Source of the DNA: Chondrilla cf. caribensis
Lineage: Eukaryota; Porifera; Demospongiae; Chondrillida; Chondrillidae
Direction: 5' to 3'
DNA length: 64,000 nt
Assembly (NCBI GenBank): GCA_964020155.1
Contig: OZ026553.1
Span: 2,553,479-2,617,478 of the forward strand
Both the position numbers and the translations under genes were made by a program. The notes under the pieces are model-generated. The model saw nothing but the letters and a program-made list of their open reading frames with translations. It was not told the origin of the DNA and did not search any database. Shown in pieces: positions 12,206-25,093 of this stretch. The first letter of the stretch is position 1; each line of letters starts with the position of its first letter.

Positions 12206-13103
12206 CAGTAGAACCTGTATAATGCGGACACTTGGGGACCGGCAAGAAGTGTCCTAATTATAAAGGTGTCCTGATTTCCCAGGGTTGCCTATCATGTCAC
12301 TAGACTTAATTTCGGAGTTACTTCAATTACTCAACACAGCAATAAATAATATAGTGATGTGCATATATGATAGGAAAAGTATATTTTCAAAGAAATCAGT
12401 GATTAGGGACCGTTTAGGTTAATGGTGGAGCTTGATATGGTCTAGAAGTCCCGTGCGTATATATTGTTCAAGTTAAAAAAACCTCGTGGGGCTGCCTGTT
12501 GAAGTTATTTACGCTCGTCCGATATAATATGTATTCCCAATCGTAACAGCAACAATGAATTTATATTGTAATTTATATTGCGCGAGAAAAGTTGGTCGAT
12601 TTCTAAATGCAGAGGATTGAAAATTGGGCTAGAATTCGAGCGCAACAGTTTCGCCTAATGTAATAATTTCAGCGAAGGTTGTTTTGAACCTAATAATGAC
12701 ACCCAAGTAATTCGAGTGTGGGGAAGGCAGTTTTTTAACTCGAATTACTTGTTTTTACGGTCCTGATAATAGTATCTAAAAAGATTGAGAGAAGCTCTCG
12801 ATAGAATTGATCAATAACCAAGCTTGGTATTCGATAGATATGTTGTTTTTTTGCTTGACAATGCATTCTTGCCAGTTTTAAGAATTATATTATTTAGCAC
12901 TGTCCGGAATATGCAGGTAATTTTACGAACTAATGGTGTAATGGGACTGTAAATGGCTGTCTTGATTATGGAATACAGAGGTGTCCAGATTTTCAGGTGC
13001 CTAAATACCAGTTTTAAATGGAGAAAGATTCGGGACAAGAGTTTAATGTCCGTTATATGCAGGTGTCCGCTTTTTCCAGAGTCCCAATTAACAGGTTCCA
13101 CTG
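12206..13103. mobile_element. Non-autonomous pogo/Tigger-type transposon, 898 bp
   Basis: Left end 'cagtagaacctgtataatgc' and right end (complement 'cagtggaacctgttaattgg') form terminal inverted repeats. Both are flanked by TA, the target of the Tc1/mariner-pogo superfamily. No transposase frame is present. Near 12,590-12,650 it holds, in reverse, a motif ('gaaaattgggctagaattcg') that also occurs at about 800-860 and 18,535-18,600. Confidence 0.8.
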
Positions 13104-14040
13104 TACTTGCTATTGTATTGTGGATCATTTGCTAAAGATATTAGGTTTGTACATAATTCTGAATGAGAAACTATGTGTATGTTCGTGGGGATTTGTACTA
13201 TTGCAAATTTGTGTATTTTAAAGAAATATACTTAGCACAAAACAATATATATTATGGGTGTATGTTTTGGTATTTCTTGGAACATGTGGAGACAAAACAG
13301 ACATATCTATTGGTGTATGTGTGGATATAGTATGTACGTTAACTTTTTCTGCCATGTGCCATATGTAATATTTACTAAATACATATGTAATACATATCCT
13401 CCAGTTGATATAATATGTGCTTCAATGCACCTCAGTATGTATGTATGTGGTTACAGGTATGTTCATCATAATTTCAGCATAATTTAGAAAATCACCTGTA
13501 CTTGGAGTGTATGTACATGTATACCTTGAACTGTGGCTGCAACACTTCTTAAAAGCATGCTAATGATCTGCAGACTGTGAGGTCTTGTACGGTAACAGCT
13601 GTTCAGTACGTAGTGTGTACTGTAGTTGGTGACTATTGTTTGGCCCATGTTAGTCTGTTGTTTTGAGCATCTATGTAATAACGGCATAAAGGGATAGCAT
13701 GGTTCCTCTGTTTGGACTACTGAGTGTCCTACATCATTACACCATCAACATGGAGATCCTATGAGAGCTATTAGGTACCTTTGTCCATATATAGTGTATG
13801 GCGCAAAACAGTAGGCATTAATTCTACACCAACACCTGGAGGGGCATCCATTTCAAGGTAAACTCCCACACTTACATACCCTACATATTCTTTCGAAAGT
13901 ACGTAAACAAATAATATGTCCAAACTGATCACTTACGCTTTCACAAACATGTCAGATGTACTATACATGGTATTATAAATATATGCACATGTTCATACCT
14001 ATCATGCTACTACCCCACCGAATATACTTCCTGGTCTACA
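13104..14040. other. Intron, repeat blocks shared with 17.0 and 19.7 kb
   Basis: No exon recognised. 13,270-13,380 ('gtggatatagtatgtacgtta', 'tttctgccatgt') recurs at about 17,080-17,160 and 19,740-19,800. 13,430-13,720 is another copy of the 1-330 block. Confidence 0.45.
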
Positions 14041-14077
14041 ATTGACTATATCCAAGTACGTGCCTATCTGTTGAAGC

Positions 14078-14249
14078 CAGGCCAGTGTTGAGAGTGTTGA
14101 GTTAGCAACTGCAGCCAGAAGGCACTGCAGAACAGACTGATATGTGTGTTTACTAACTGTGAGACCTGTTATTGCAAACATCCTGTCATAATGACCTACC
14201 TGTGGTCTCAAGACTCCCAAGAGACCTCATTTCAGTACAATCAAGATAC

Positions 14250-14312
<63 letters not shown>

Positions 14313-14325
14313 CTGTGTGTGTGTC
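14078..14325. repeat. Dispersed repeat ending in (TG)n, copy 1
   Basis: About 170 bp ('ccagtgttgagagtgttgag', 'gcactgcagaacagactgat', 'tgtgagacctgttattg') runs into a (GT)n tract at 14,251-14,311. A near-identical copy, also ending in (TG)n, lies at 30,940-31,190 in the condensin gene. The shared microsatellite end suggests a mobile repeat that carries its own (TG)n tail. Confidence 0.75.
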
Positions 14326-14949
14326 CAAGAGACTGACAGGGATATTATATCCTTTGTTTTCCCTGAGATCCTTAGGTGTGACATTTCGTTAATCAAGTAG
14401 CTATAACTATTGAAAGGTCAGCAAGTGGCTAATCAGGATACATGTTATTTATATCATCTTTAGAAAGCTAACACAGGAAAGGGATCTTTATTGGAACACC
14501 TCAGGCTTCACCATTGGTATCCCATACAAAGGGTCCACTCCCTGTGTATCCTTCCTAAAGGTGATGTATAAGATATACATGTAACCTAAATGTGTGTACT
14601 CTCAGTGTACTCGTAGTAGTGATGTGTGAATTGGGTAATGTGTGTATGCACTTCAAAGGTTTAGCAAATGTACCCAATCTGATATGATTTTCCATCTTAT
14701 GATCACAGTCCACTCTCCTTGAGCTCATCTCTCACTCTCATCAATGTACGCAATGGCATGCATGGATATCCTCTAGCTAACACCCTTTAACTTATCTTTG
14801 AATGTACAGTAGTTACAATGTAAATGTTTACCATAATGTAACATCGTCTAGAGATTTATATACATGTATTTGGATCATATCTTCACCTGTGGTTTCAGTA
14901 CATGGCAGAAACGTTAATGTACTATTGGCATTCTATGGTTATGTGTAAG

Positions 14950-15145
14950 TTCTATTTGTATCATGTCTACTTGGGGTGTATCCGAGTCCCCCAAGTAGAC
15001 AAATGGGGTACACCCCAAATATATAAATATATATGTAGACATGATACAAATGGCTTGTATCCCAAATCTGTTTGGTCGACGTATTCGAAGTTTTACTACA
15101 ACCATAGATACTCTAACACCTTTAGTTCAGTTTAGTTGTTAGAGT
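14950..15145. repeat. Inverted-repeat (hairpin) sequences
   Basis: An arm at about 14,957-14,981 ('tgtatcatgtctacttgggg') is the complement of 15,013-15,052 ('acaccccaaat...gtagacatgataca'), with an AT insert in the second arm. A second hairpin ('tactctaacacc' / 'ttgttagagta') follows at 15,109-15,147. These are probably the remains of a foldback MITE. Confidence 0.6.
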
Positions 15146-15569
15146 ATCTGTATGACAGCGAAGTCAAAGAAAGTTCTTACACTATGAATGAGCCAGAAGA
15201 GGATTTTGAGCCTCCAAAATAACTGTACAAACCCTAAAACACTGGATGCTTTGTAGATTGAAGATCAGTTTGATACCAAACTTGATCCGAAAAGCAGTTC
15301 ACGAAGAGAAATTTAATTGCTACAATCCAATGCGTCCATTATTAGGAAGCATCCGGAATAGGGCTCCCCACCAGGTATTCCCAACAACACGGAAAGAACA
15401 TCAAATGCACCGTAAATGTCTCCAATTCTTCTGTATATATATATTAATTGTTATTCTAAAGGGGCGCTTAGGGACATTTATACCCCGGTGTATTGGATTT
15501 ACACCGTTGTCAGTGCCTTTGAAGTACAACGTCATCGGGATACAAGGATCAAGTAGTAGTTATACTAGT

Positions 15570-15925
15570 GCTGGGACGATCAATCAATTAATCGATTAAT
15601 CAATCAATTTTCATTTCAAATCTGACTTTCGTTAATAGAGCAAGCAAATCGATTAATCACAGGGAGTAATTAAGTGAGTAGAACAGGAAGCTACCCCACC
15701 CTATTACCCAGAACTTTTACTCCATGGGCTCAATTTTGTACCTGAAATGCAAAAAGGACTCTAAACACTTCACTTCATGTCCATTGGATGACTACTCAGT
15801 CTAATGAAGTGGGAGTGGTTTCCTGTTATGCCCACTTAATTACTTCTGGTGATTAATCATTTAATCAATCGGTTAATATGTAGAGTAAAGCATCAATTAA
15901 TGTCTCTATTTTCCGCCTAGTGTAG
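15570..15925. repeat. Possible hAT-type MITE with ATTAATC repeats
   Basis: Starts 'agtgctgggacgatcaatca' and contains several ATTAATC/GATTAAT units in both orientations (15,581-15,610, 15,650-15,657, 15,852-15,876). The 'agtgctgggacga' start is reminiscent of hAT ends, but the right end was not identified. Confidence 0.3.
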
Positions 15926-16059
15926 TGCGATAGTATAGGGTTATATATATCTCATACCCTCTGACCATTTATGCTAAGTACACAACACTTGATAGTGGTA
16001 TATATCCACACTACATTTTTCCTACCATAGTGTATCTGCGTACCAGTGCCGGCTGGAAC

Positions 16060-16275
16060 ACATAGATTCCTTGGTACTACAGGCGCCGGGCCCTGCCCCC
16101 CGGTGACCTTTGACTCCGCATCAGGCATTAGTTGTGGTTACTTTATGATTGCCCCCTCTGAGTCAGGTCTTGCCTGGGGGCATGGCCCTGCAACCCATTC
16201 ACGCTTCTAAAGAAGCGGAGAAAAAAGAGAAAAAAAAATAAAAAATAAAATTAAAAAAAATAAAAATAAAAATTC
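16060..16275. repeat. GC-rich stretch ending in an A-rich tract
   Basis: A GC-rich stretch (16,080-16,200; 'caggcgccgggccctgcccc') ends abruptly in an A-rich tract (16,218-16,275). This looks like a retroposed copy with a tail. The source RNA was not recognised. Confidence 0.35.
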
Positions 16276-16559
16276 AGAGCACTTGCTACAGTTCCTCTGG
16301 GGGTTGCTTGCCACGTGGTGATAACTCGCGCATGCGCAGGAGGCTGTTAAAGGTCGATAGGTTCGCCGTTGGAGGCTTCGTGTCTCGTACCCTCCATGTT
16401 TACGTCTTGCGCAAGGTGCACGTGGGTGTGTGCTCCCAATGACGACATTAACCACATTCAATCTTTGATTAAATTACATTTATCGGACACTGCCTATATT
16501 CAGACACCTAATATTGGCTATTTCACCAAAACTATGAAACCTACGGACTCCCAATAAAC

Positions 16560-16795
16560 TTGTTTGTTCGGTAAATTTAATACTCCGAGGCTCGTTGCTT
16601 TGGAAAGTTTCCTCTTTCGTTTGTTCTGCAGATATTCTAAGGCTCTTGGGCTCGGCAAGTTTCCTCATTCATTCAGTAAATATTTTAAGGTTCGTGGGTT
16701 TGGCAAGTTTCCTTTGTTTGTTCGGAAAATATTCTGAGGTTCTTGGGTTCAGCAAGTTCCTCGTTCACTCGGTAAATATTCCGAAGCTTGTTAGA
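16560..16795. repeat. Minisatellite, unit about 53 bp, four to five copies
   Basis: Repeats of a unit containing 'cggtaaatattctgaggttc' and 'ttgggttcggcaagtttcct' with variation between copies. Non-coding intron sequence of the GTPase-COR gene. Confidence 0.7.
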
Positions 16796-16989
16796 TTAAT
16801 TAGTGCCACTTACAAAAACTGGGGTACATCACAAATATACCCCAGTACATCATGAATGTACTCCTGTTGGTGCTTTTGTAGTTGATTGAAAATGGCCACA
16901 CATCAGGGTACATATACAGATACAAATATCAGTATTGCTGTAAAAATGTAATATGGAAAGGAGCACTGTCATGTCCAAACAGCTACCTC

Positions 16990-18298
16990 CTTTTACCCTC
17001 TCTGTGCACGTGTACTTTATCATGGTATAAGTTGGTGGAGTTGGCATGTTGGCAATTTTGAGTGCTTTTCTGCAAACGTGAAGACAAATAGATACATGTA
17101 TATAGGTGTATGTGTGGCTACAGTACAGTAACCTTTTCTGTCATGTACATATATACCATGATATGTAATATTTGTATATATGTATATGTATGTATGTTTA
17201 GTTGGGAATATGGGTGATTACTTTGTAGTGGTATATTGGTGATTCGAAGAGCTAACCACCATAATATTTCCCTCCAAGATGTTACACAATTGTTCCTTTC
17301 CAATAATAGGTGACCATTTAATTGTGTGTGTGTGTGTGTGTGTTTGTGTATGTGTGGCAGGAGAAATTGACATAGACTAAGTACCTTAAGTGTTTGTAAA
17401 GTACCAACTATGTACCCATGTGTACAGTGACAATTGAATAAGCATGCATGTTAGAACTGTACTTACTTCATTTTTATGAAATATAAATTTTGTAGATTCA
17501 ACATGAAGAGGAAAGTCACACTATTATTCTCGCAAATTATGTGCTCATTTTTAAGGATATTACACACTAAATAAGATCATGCGCCATAATTAGTCGCCTC
17601 ACCTAATGGCTTGTCAATTATCTATTACATTGTAAATAGATTCATTAAAAGTTGTTGTGACACTTCAAACTATCTATCTGCTTGTGGATGTCATATGTAT
17701 CGGCTTATTTGTAATGTAGAACAAGGTTAAGCTCTCAATCTCAATAACATTGCAGTTTGTTGAAAGTTGTTGTCAACATTCATTTGAACATTTTTGACTG
17801 TGGCCGAGGCAATTTTACTTTAGTATTTGTGCAAGAGTGATTCTAAAAATGATTTTCAATTATATTCTATGTTACTCGGATTTTATTAAATCTGCATCTA
17901 CTTTGTCTACATTATTGGGTGGAGAGCACCACATGATACATTGTAGGCAAGGTAAGAATTGGTCTGAAACGTTTGTCTTTCCAACTACAATTTCAATTGT
18001 ATTCATCTCACATAATATGGCAATCTTGTCCAATATTATGATAAATGGCGATTGTAAACACAGTAATCTACAAAGGTCAGCTGGCTGCACTAGCTGAACC
18101 TGCATCATCTCTTAATGCTGTATCATATAAACATCTGAAGGGTGGAAAGAAAAACATGGGTCCAGCAGCAGTCACTAATAGAAACTATAATTGCACACTT
18201 CTTTCATGAGGCCACTTGAGAGATGGCTACTGCAATGAAACATGTCAGAATGTGACAAATTACTTAAGATCATTTGTTGTTGCAATACCGTAGAGACA
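16990..18298. other. Intron; no exon recognised
   Basis: Contains copies of blocks also found near 13.3 kb (17,080-17,160) and 8.7 kb (17,755-17,880) and a short (GT)n tract at 17,324-17,343. No supported gene. Confidence 0.4.
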
Positions 18299-18300
18299 TA

Positions 18301-18882
18301 CAGTGGACCCTCATTTATCCAGACTTCATTTATCCGGTGGCTCGGATTATCCGGACACCAAATTTCCAGGAATAGCTATTTGCACATTAGCCATTTGGCC
18401 TTAGTGGTGAATAATAATAATATGTACACGTGCTTAAACAGTCAGCAAACAAGTAATTTGAGTTGAAAAAAAATCGTGGGGTCTTCCTTAGGTTCAGAAG
18501 AACCTTCGTTGAATTATTATGTTCGGCGAAGCTTCAACGCACGAGTTCCAGCCCAATTTCTCATTCTCGGCGTTTCGATATCGGCCATCTTTTTCGCGCA
18601 ATATAAACTATAATATAAATTCATTGTTCCGGTTACACGTAGAAGCACATATTAGATGTAGACGAGCGTTACATTCCGAAAGTTGAAATGAAAACACTAT
18701 ATGAAAAATGGAAAAAGTTCCAAACCATTTGTTGTGTTTTGTTTTATAGCCAACATGTAGCCAAATAATGATTAAAGCATACTGTATTGACATATTATAA
18801 TGCATTCACTCTCATTTCAGTTATATGAACATATCTGACCACCCCTTGGTCCCAAGGTGTTTGGATAAGTGAGGGTCTACTG
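18301..18882. mobile_element. Tigger/pogo-type MITE, 582 bp
   Basis: Left end 'cagtggaccctcatttatcc' and right end (complement 'cagtagaccctcacttatcc') are near-identical over 20 bp and are flanked by TA on both sides. There is no transposase. The interior (18,535-18,600) carries the 'ttccagcccaatttc...tcggccatctttttcgcgcaata' type motif also found at about 800-860 and, inverted, at about 12,590-12,650. Confidence 0.85.
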
Positions 18883-18889
18883 TAATATG

Positions 18890-19998
18890 AAAGATATTGC
18901 TAATTCTGATGTTACAACACTATCAAGCCATGAATATTATGAATGTGAATGGCGTTAAAGTGATCTCATTATTTTGATATTACAGAATTCAAAATGACTG
19001 TTGCTGGACCCACATTTTCCATTTGGTTACATTACTTCATACCTATCCTCCAGTTTATATACTTCAGTGCACCTTAGGATGTGTATAGTTACAATTTTGG
19101 TTATCATAATTTTAATATAGTTTACAAAACTACCTGTACTTGGAGTGTGTATAATATCTTCAACTGTGGTTACAGCAGTTCTTTAAATCATACTTATTTG
19201 ACCTACAGATGTCCATTACATGGTGTGTACTGTACTGTAGACTGTTGCTGGACACTTTGGATGTCCCTTTGGATGTTGTTGCTGGATCATTTGTATTTAT
19301 CCCCTCCTGTGTGTGCTGTATCAATATGCCAAGTCATTAGAATAGATTACCCATATTCAAAACATCCACACAGCATATGTACACAGAATTAGTATATAAC
19401 TACCGTATAGCAGGAAATTTCTCAAGGTTGGAATTTCACTTTTTGTAATTTATCCCAATCTGTGAGAGTATATTCTCAATTCCATTTCAAGGGGCAAAAT
19501 ATCAAAACATAAACAATGTATCCACATGCAAATCGTGAATTTTCTTCTGCGAAATTTTCCCACTATACGGTAGTACATGTAAGCATCCCATAAACAAGTG
19601 GGGAGGATGGAAGTTCACACTGACAGGTACACAATCATGAGAGTGTGAAACTATGTACACATGTACTTTATGTGTCATACGTTTTTGAGAATCTGTACAT
19701 TGTCAAATGCAAGTATGGGTAATTTCCAGAAACTTACAATGATAAAACAGATACATATTTGGATGTATGTATGGATATAGTATGTTGACGCTTTCTGCAA
19801 TACATAACTCTACATAATAATTTTATAAATATGTATCTGTACATCTCCATATCTGTCTTAATACCACCCCACTAAATATATGTACTTCTGGTCTACAAAT
19901 AAATACCGATCTATCTATCTACCTATCTACAATATGGTCACATGAGACTAGTAAGTAGTATAAGATAATAACTACTTTTGTTGTTTTTATTCTACTAG
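18890..19998. other. Intron; no exon recognised
   Basis: 19,020-19,260 is another copy of the 1-330 block and 19,740-19,800 matches 13.3 kb. (ATCT)n simple sequence lies at about 19,908-19,930. No supported gene. Confidence 0.4.
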
Positions 19999-22900
19999 TC
20001 ACTTCTATGGCATGTGAACAGCTGATGAAGAAGCCTTTTTGGAAGAATGACAATTTCAAGAAAGGTAGGTTTGCTAAAAAATGTCAACCTTTGACCATGT
20101 CTCCTAAGAACAATTTTTTTTCAATTACACACTGTCAGTCATTCTTGTTCTGTGTTGGAGGCTAATGAAATGGGAGGATTACCGTCATAATGAATTCCTT
20201 GAACCTGAACGAGTGGAGGGTACACTGGTGAAGAAACTCCAAGGTAGTGTACATGTAACACAATTTGAGAATGTACATGTCCTGTGTGTATGGTTTTCAA
20301 GTGATGATTGTTATGGACAAATTTATTCTCATGTATCCAGTTATTGGAGATCTTATAATGAAGTTACCAGATGAGCCACACCATCTACCAGCATTGCAAC
20401 CCCCATCAGAACCCAATTTCGTTGAGGACCCCTCTGCTGAACATATTCAAGACATCATTACACAACTACTAGAGCTCAGTATTGCAAGTGGTGGGACTGA
20501 TGTACAAGAGAAATTGAGAGGTTTGTATCATGTTCACTGCATCATTCCATCATTGTACTGGACCAGGTATACCGAGTCACTGCATTGTGCTGTGTGTTCT
20601 GAAGTGTTGATGTGCTTATACTTAAACTTATTTGCCTGTCACATTTCCATCTTGAAACGGAGTCAGACTGTAAATTACGACAAATGTCCAATGGCATGTA
20701 CAAATTTACTTAGCACAGTACACCCTGGATAACCAATGTTTGCTCAACTACTGTACTGGATAAAAGTAATGTATTCTGCTTGGCATGCACAAACATGCAC
20801 TCGTTTTACTACCTTGGGTACCGTGTGTTAGTTATTTTGTAAAATGGTGTCATATAAGCAAACATGCTACCTGTAGCTTCACCTGCTTTGCAATGCTAGT
20901 TGAAGACAGTGTCTTGTCGCTGGAATAATTGCTGGTTAGTATCAAGCTGGGAACTTGCTGCTCAATTAAGAACAATACTTCTTAGAAGGGATTGATGCAA
21001 GTAATAAGACTATTGCACGATGGGTAGTTCACTAAAATTCTGGAGGCAGTCTTCAAGATGGGAAGAGGAAGGGCAGGCCCACTAGCTTTTATGGGAGAAT
21101 ATCCTCTTAATTTGACTACATCATGAAGTTCAGGGTTTGCAATCTTCTTCACATTCGTAGTCTGTCTTGTTCCTACTTAAGTATGGGTACTCCACTCAAT
21201 GACAATAATGTTCATTCTCCTATTTTCTTCCATCATTTCACTCACATCCAACAAGGTTATATAGCAATGATTAAACAATGCCTTGGCTACTTTTGATATT
21301 GTGCATTACATCATTGGGAACATGTTAAATAGCTTCGTGTACATGGATGGTTATGCGTAAACCCACAGGCAGCAGTGGTATTATTGTGGCCAGTACTGTA
21401 CCAAGTCATTCTGAGATTGTCTGGAACAATTACTATGTACTATGGTGGAATGATACATTACCAACTCACCCTGGCTACAATAATGCATTATTCAAATCCC
21501 TCAGATTATGAATAGTATATATATTATTGGTAGTTTATTATGTAGTGCTTACCAGCACCATTTTAATGACATTCGATCATGGGCACAGAGCTATGTGAGG
21601 TACACAAATGGCAATAAAGTATAGTTGCTTATCTTATGGACATGATGTCAATCATATTAACCTGATATTTGTGATTCAGTCTTATCACCTCTGTTTTACA
21701 TGTAGTACTGATCCTGTGCTACTGGGAGGATTGGATATCCGAAGATGAGTGTAAAAGAGTGTATTCATTGGTTGATTGGAAAAAGGAGATAGGGAAATTG
21801 AAGAAATCACCTGATGTTAAGAGAGCCATTGCAGATTTGTTGGATGAGGAGTGGGACCAGTACATCAGAAGACTACAAGCTAAGGTAATACTACTATTGA
21901 ACCATGTTTTGTTTGCCTACTCAATTCACTGTGTGAGCAAGTGCATTGCATGCAATTGTAGAAATGTCTATCTATGATGTACGGGAATACTAAGGGTTGC
22001 AGGGAGATATTGTCACAGTTACCAACATTCCCCACCAGTGTCTGATCTAATGTTGTTTGTACATCCTATGTGTGTGCAGTATGTAGATAGTAATACATAG
22101 CATGATCTGTGAATAGCTATCCCCAAGCCTGCTTGAAGTGTGACTAACCCTGTCAGTGAGTGGTTTCAATAAAAATTTACTGCCAACCAGCCATTAAAAG
22201 AGTTATCCATCATAATAGCTACAGGTATGTGTACAATAGCAGTGGGTTGTCTCCTTCACCTTCAGGTTGTACTTGAATTGATGTGTGTATTGTTATAACC
22301 TGGCCTGTTTGCCATGTCCCCTGACCCCTAATATACCACAGACTAACACTTGTGAAATATTCAGGAAGCAATCTTAGATATGTGATTCTAGTATGCCAGA
22401 CATGTTCTTATAATGTATGTGTGTATAGTCACATATATTTTGTAGTCAACAATAACAACCTTTCTCTTAATGTCCTGTTAGTAGAAATCAACCAATGTAG
22501 AATTTGCTATATGTGTTGTACAGAAAACCTATTTCACAACACCCCTCACTTCTCATAGCATCCTAACAAAGTATGTTAGTTGACATGTACTTTCCTATTA
22601 CTCCTATAAAGAGACCATGAACTAACCCTCAGTATATAGCCCATGCACATGCACAGTACATCCTACCAACTTGCTATAGTAGACAGTTATACTGTTAGTA
22701 GTACATACACATCACAAGTAATATTCATGTGAGTGTCTGTCCTACAAGTTAATTCCTTAGAAATATCTCCCCTGTGTGGCTACACCCTGGTGAGCAGACA
22801 TAAGAGAATGGGATTTGTCATTTCTCATTGTATCCTGTATATTCTTGGTTCCTTTCAATGCATGTATGTACACGAATGTGCACATGTGTACTATTTCACA

Positions 22901-23185
22901 CTTTAAGGTAGACTGTGGCCAAAGTTTCCATGTATCTGCATATTGATCACTGCCTGGGCTGTGTCTTGATTCACTCCAAATGCCTCCCAAATGATGTAGG
23001 TCATGGTAATATTGCATATGATAGTACATTGCATGTACAAATGCACAATATTATGTACAAGTGTAAAATTGTAATTAACTCGGTTTTGAATTCATATGAG
23101 TTATTTAATTGTGTACATTTTATATTATTGTAGAAACCGGAACGTCTTCTACAAGAGGAGACCTTTCAAGCCAAGCTTATAGAAG
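19999..23185 (+). CDS. Five middle exons of the GTPase-COR-Death gene
   Basis: Exons at 19999-20064, 20139-20243, 20302-20520, 21706-21884 and 23134-23185 have GT-AG borders. Their phases chain without a break: 1-1, 1-1, 1-1, 1-0, 0-1. They also join exon B upstream and the GTPase exon at 26200. They encode short helical modules: MACEQLMKKPFWKNDNF; LCWRLMKWEDYRHNEFLEPE; MDKFILMYPVIGDLIMKLP followed by a Pro-rich linker; LILCYWEDWISEDECKRVY; and RLLQEETFQAKLIE. The W-E-D-x and S-x-x-E-C patterns relate them to exons A and B. Function is unknown; by position they would form the N-terminal adaptor part of the protein. Confidence 0.65.
20521..21705. other. Intron with possible transposase remnant
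   Basis: No exon recognised. 20,985-21,095 translates to a run (KTIARWVVH ... QDGKRKGRPTS) weakly like a Tc1-type DNA-binding domain. Too short and broken to name. Confidence 0.25.
21885..23133. other. Intron; nothing recognised
   Basis: About 1.25 kb between the 21706 and 23134 exons. No repeat or gene supported by me. Confidence 0.4.
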
Positions 23186-24090
23186 GTGTGTAATTTGTGA
23201 TGGTTACACTACCTCCAGGTGACATGGAGTGTGCAGCATAAGTATAAAATGTTTGCCTAATTGTTTATTGTTGTGGACCCTCAATATGGTGGTTACTTAT
23301 GAACATGTAACTTCTGGTGCTAAACACAACCTCTAATACCTACTATGGTACAGTCCATAAATAACTGGAAATCCTATCCCTGATCCACTACCAATACTAC
23401 ATGCGTACTCGATCATCTGTTTCCAAATAATACATACATTTTTGTCGAGAAATGCGTGTATGCATATCATACGTTCATCCATCCACGTTTGAATGGAGTC
23501 ATATTGAGGAGGTTGTACATTTGTTTGACAAACTTATTGTGAAGTACGTATGCATACACAAGTTGTATGTGTAGTGACCTATAGCTAGTAGTGACTTAAG
23601 TGTTATATCTATTTCTGTAATTGATTAGTGTGACAAATGTCATTTGGTTCATCCTGTTATGTCTGTCACTGGTTATATAGATTGTATGATTATGCCTTTA
23701 ATAATGGGATATACTAGATCAGAGAGTTGTTCGTAGTACGCTAGATTGTTCGAGTTTTCTTTGTGGATCGATACCACAGTATGTTCGTTCATGCGTTTCA
23801 TTTTGAAAAGGAATGTTTCATTTTGAAAAGGAATGTACAAATCCATAGCTAGGTAAATACATAGCTGGAGATTAAGAGCACACAGGAGTAATTGTTCATT
23901 CAATTTACATGAAGCAGAGGATATTTTATGATCAAAGGAAAGGGAGTAGTTTTGTTGAAATAGTATATCTTTTGAGTGAAGAAGGTTTGTAAGTATCTAA
24001 ATCCCAGATTTTCTACACATTTAGGAACTGTTCTTTATTCTAACTTCGTTAGCTATCTTCATTACTACTCCTAGTCTACTCGGTTTTTAG
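23186..24090. other. Intron; nothing recognised
   Basis: Apart from a 20-bp local duplication at about 23,795-23,834 ('tttcattttgaaaaggaatg' twice), no feature is supported here. Confidence 0.4.
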
Positions 24091-24300
24091 TGGGGCTGTG
24101 TGGTCTCGCCGGTGTGAGACTGCAGTTAGCAGTACCACCGGTGTAGTATGAAAGGAGAATTGTGGAGGCTGGTTTCTGTGGTGGCTTCATGGCTAGGTGG
24201 TTTATGGCGGCTTAAGTCAGACACCCTGGGTTCGAGTCCTGCAGTTGCCGGTTTTTCGCTTTTCTCCTTTCTCCCAGCAGGCTGAATTCCACTTAGCATT
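24090..24300 (+). repeat. tRNA-promoter SINE, copy 1
   Basis: About 200 bp. The 5' head is a conserved GC-rich segment ('tctcgccggtgtgagactgc', with 'ccaccggtg' able to pair back). It is followed by a tRNA-like stretch with an A-box-like 'tggctaggtggtttatggc' and a good B-box 'ggttcgagtcc' (about 24,229). Copies lie at 59,645-59,830 and 59,950-60,150. The spacing and the box sequences point to RNA polymerase III transcription. The tRNA-like part is internal rather than at the 5' end, which is unusual. Confidence 0.65.
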
Positions 24301-24429
24301 CGTACATTTAATAACTATTGTGCAACAGGGTTCATCACCTGAAAGTCTGATTCTGGATAAGGTTACCCCAAAGATATTGAAATTAGTTGATGGAACAAAT
24401 GGCAGGAATACAGTGCCACCCACTTAATA

Positions 24430-25080
24430 GGCCACAATTCGTTTTGGAAAATGATGGCAAAGAAACCTCGCAGTTGAGTCTCTCTGAAAACTGCTTCGTC
24501 TTCTTGATAAGTATCACATCAGTAATGGACGTTGGAAACCACATCGCAGGTTCTTCTTCTATAAATATTGACTTCCTTGCTCATTTGGCCTTCAGCTGGT
24601 AACATTCCATACAAGTCGGGTTCAGATTTTCTCTCTAGAATATTGCGGACTGTTCTTCAATCGATTCCAGGGATCTTGAGCACACACTTGCGTGAAAAAT
24701 GCCCTGCGATTGCATCCCTGCTATACTTCAGATTGGCTTCTTTAAGTGTACAAATTTCTTGCTCTCAGGCTACAAACAAACTGTTCTGTGCTCACTTGCC
24801 ATCTTCCCTTGAAACTGAATATCACTGGAAAGCTTTGGCCTAATAAGTGTTACCTAACGCATACTGAAAGTACTAATGGAACAAAAAAAAAACATGGCAG
24901 ATAGCGGATTTGGCGGTTGGCACAATACACGTATACTTTCCCCATACTGATGAATTCGTGCCAGTAAATTGTGGCATAATAAACGGTTTGGCCTATTAAC
25001 TGCTGGTATATGAAGCGGGTGACACTGTACACTTCTGTTACCCCTGTAGTACAGCTGGTCCTAGAAATAATAATGGAATG
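24430..25080. other. Decayed transposon sequence
   Basis: Contains 'ggccacaattcgttttgg', similar to transposon ends near 2.4 kb. Degenerate frames (for example SGSDFLSRILRTVLQSIPGI) show no assignable domain. Confidence 0.3.
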
Positions 25081-25093
25081 ATATCGCTAAGTA

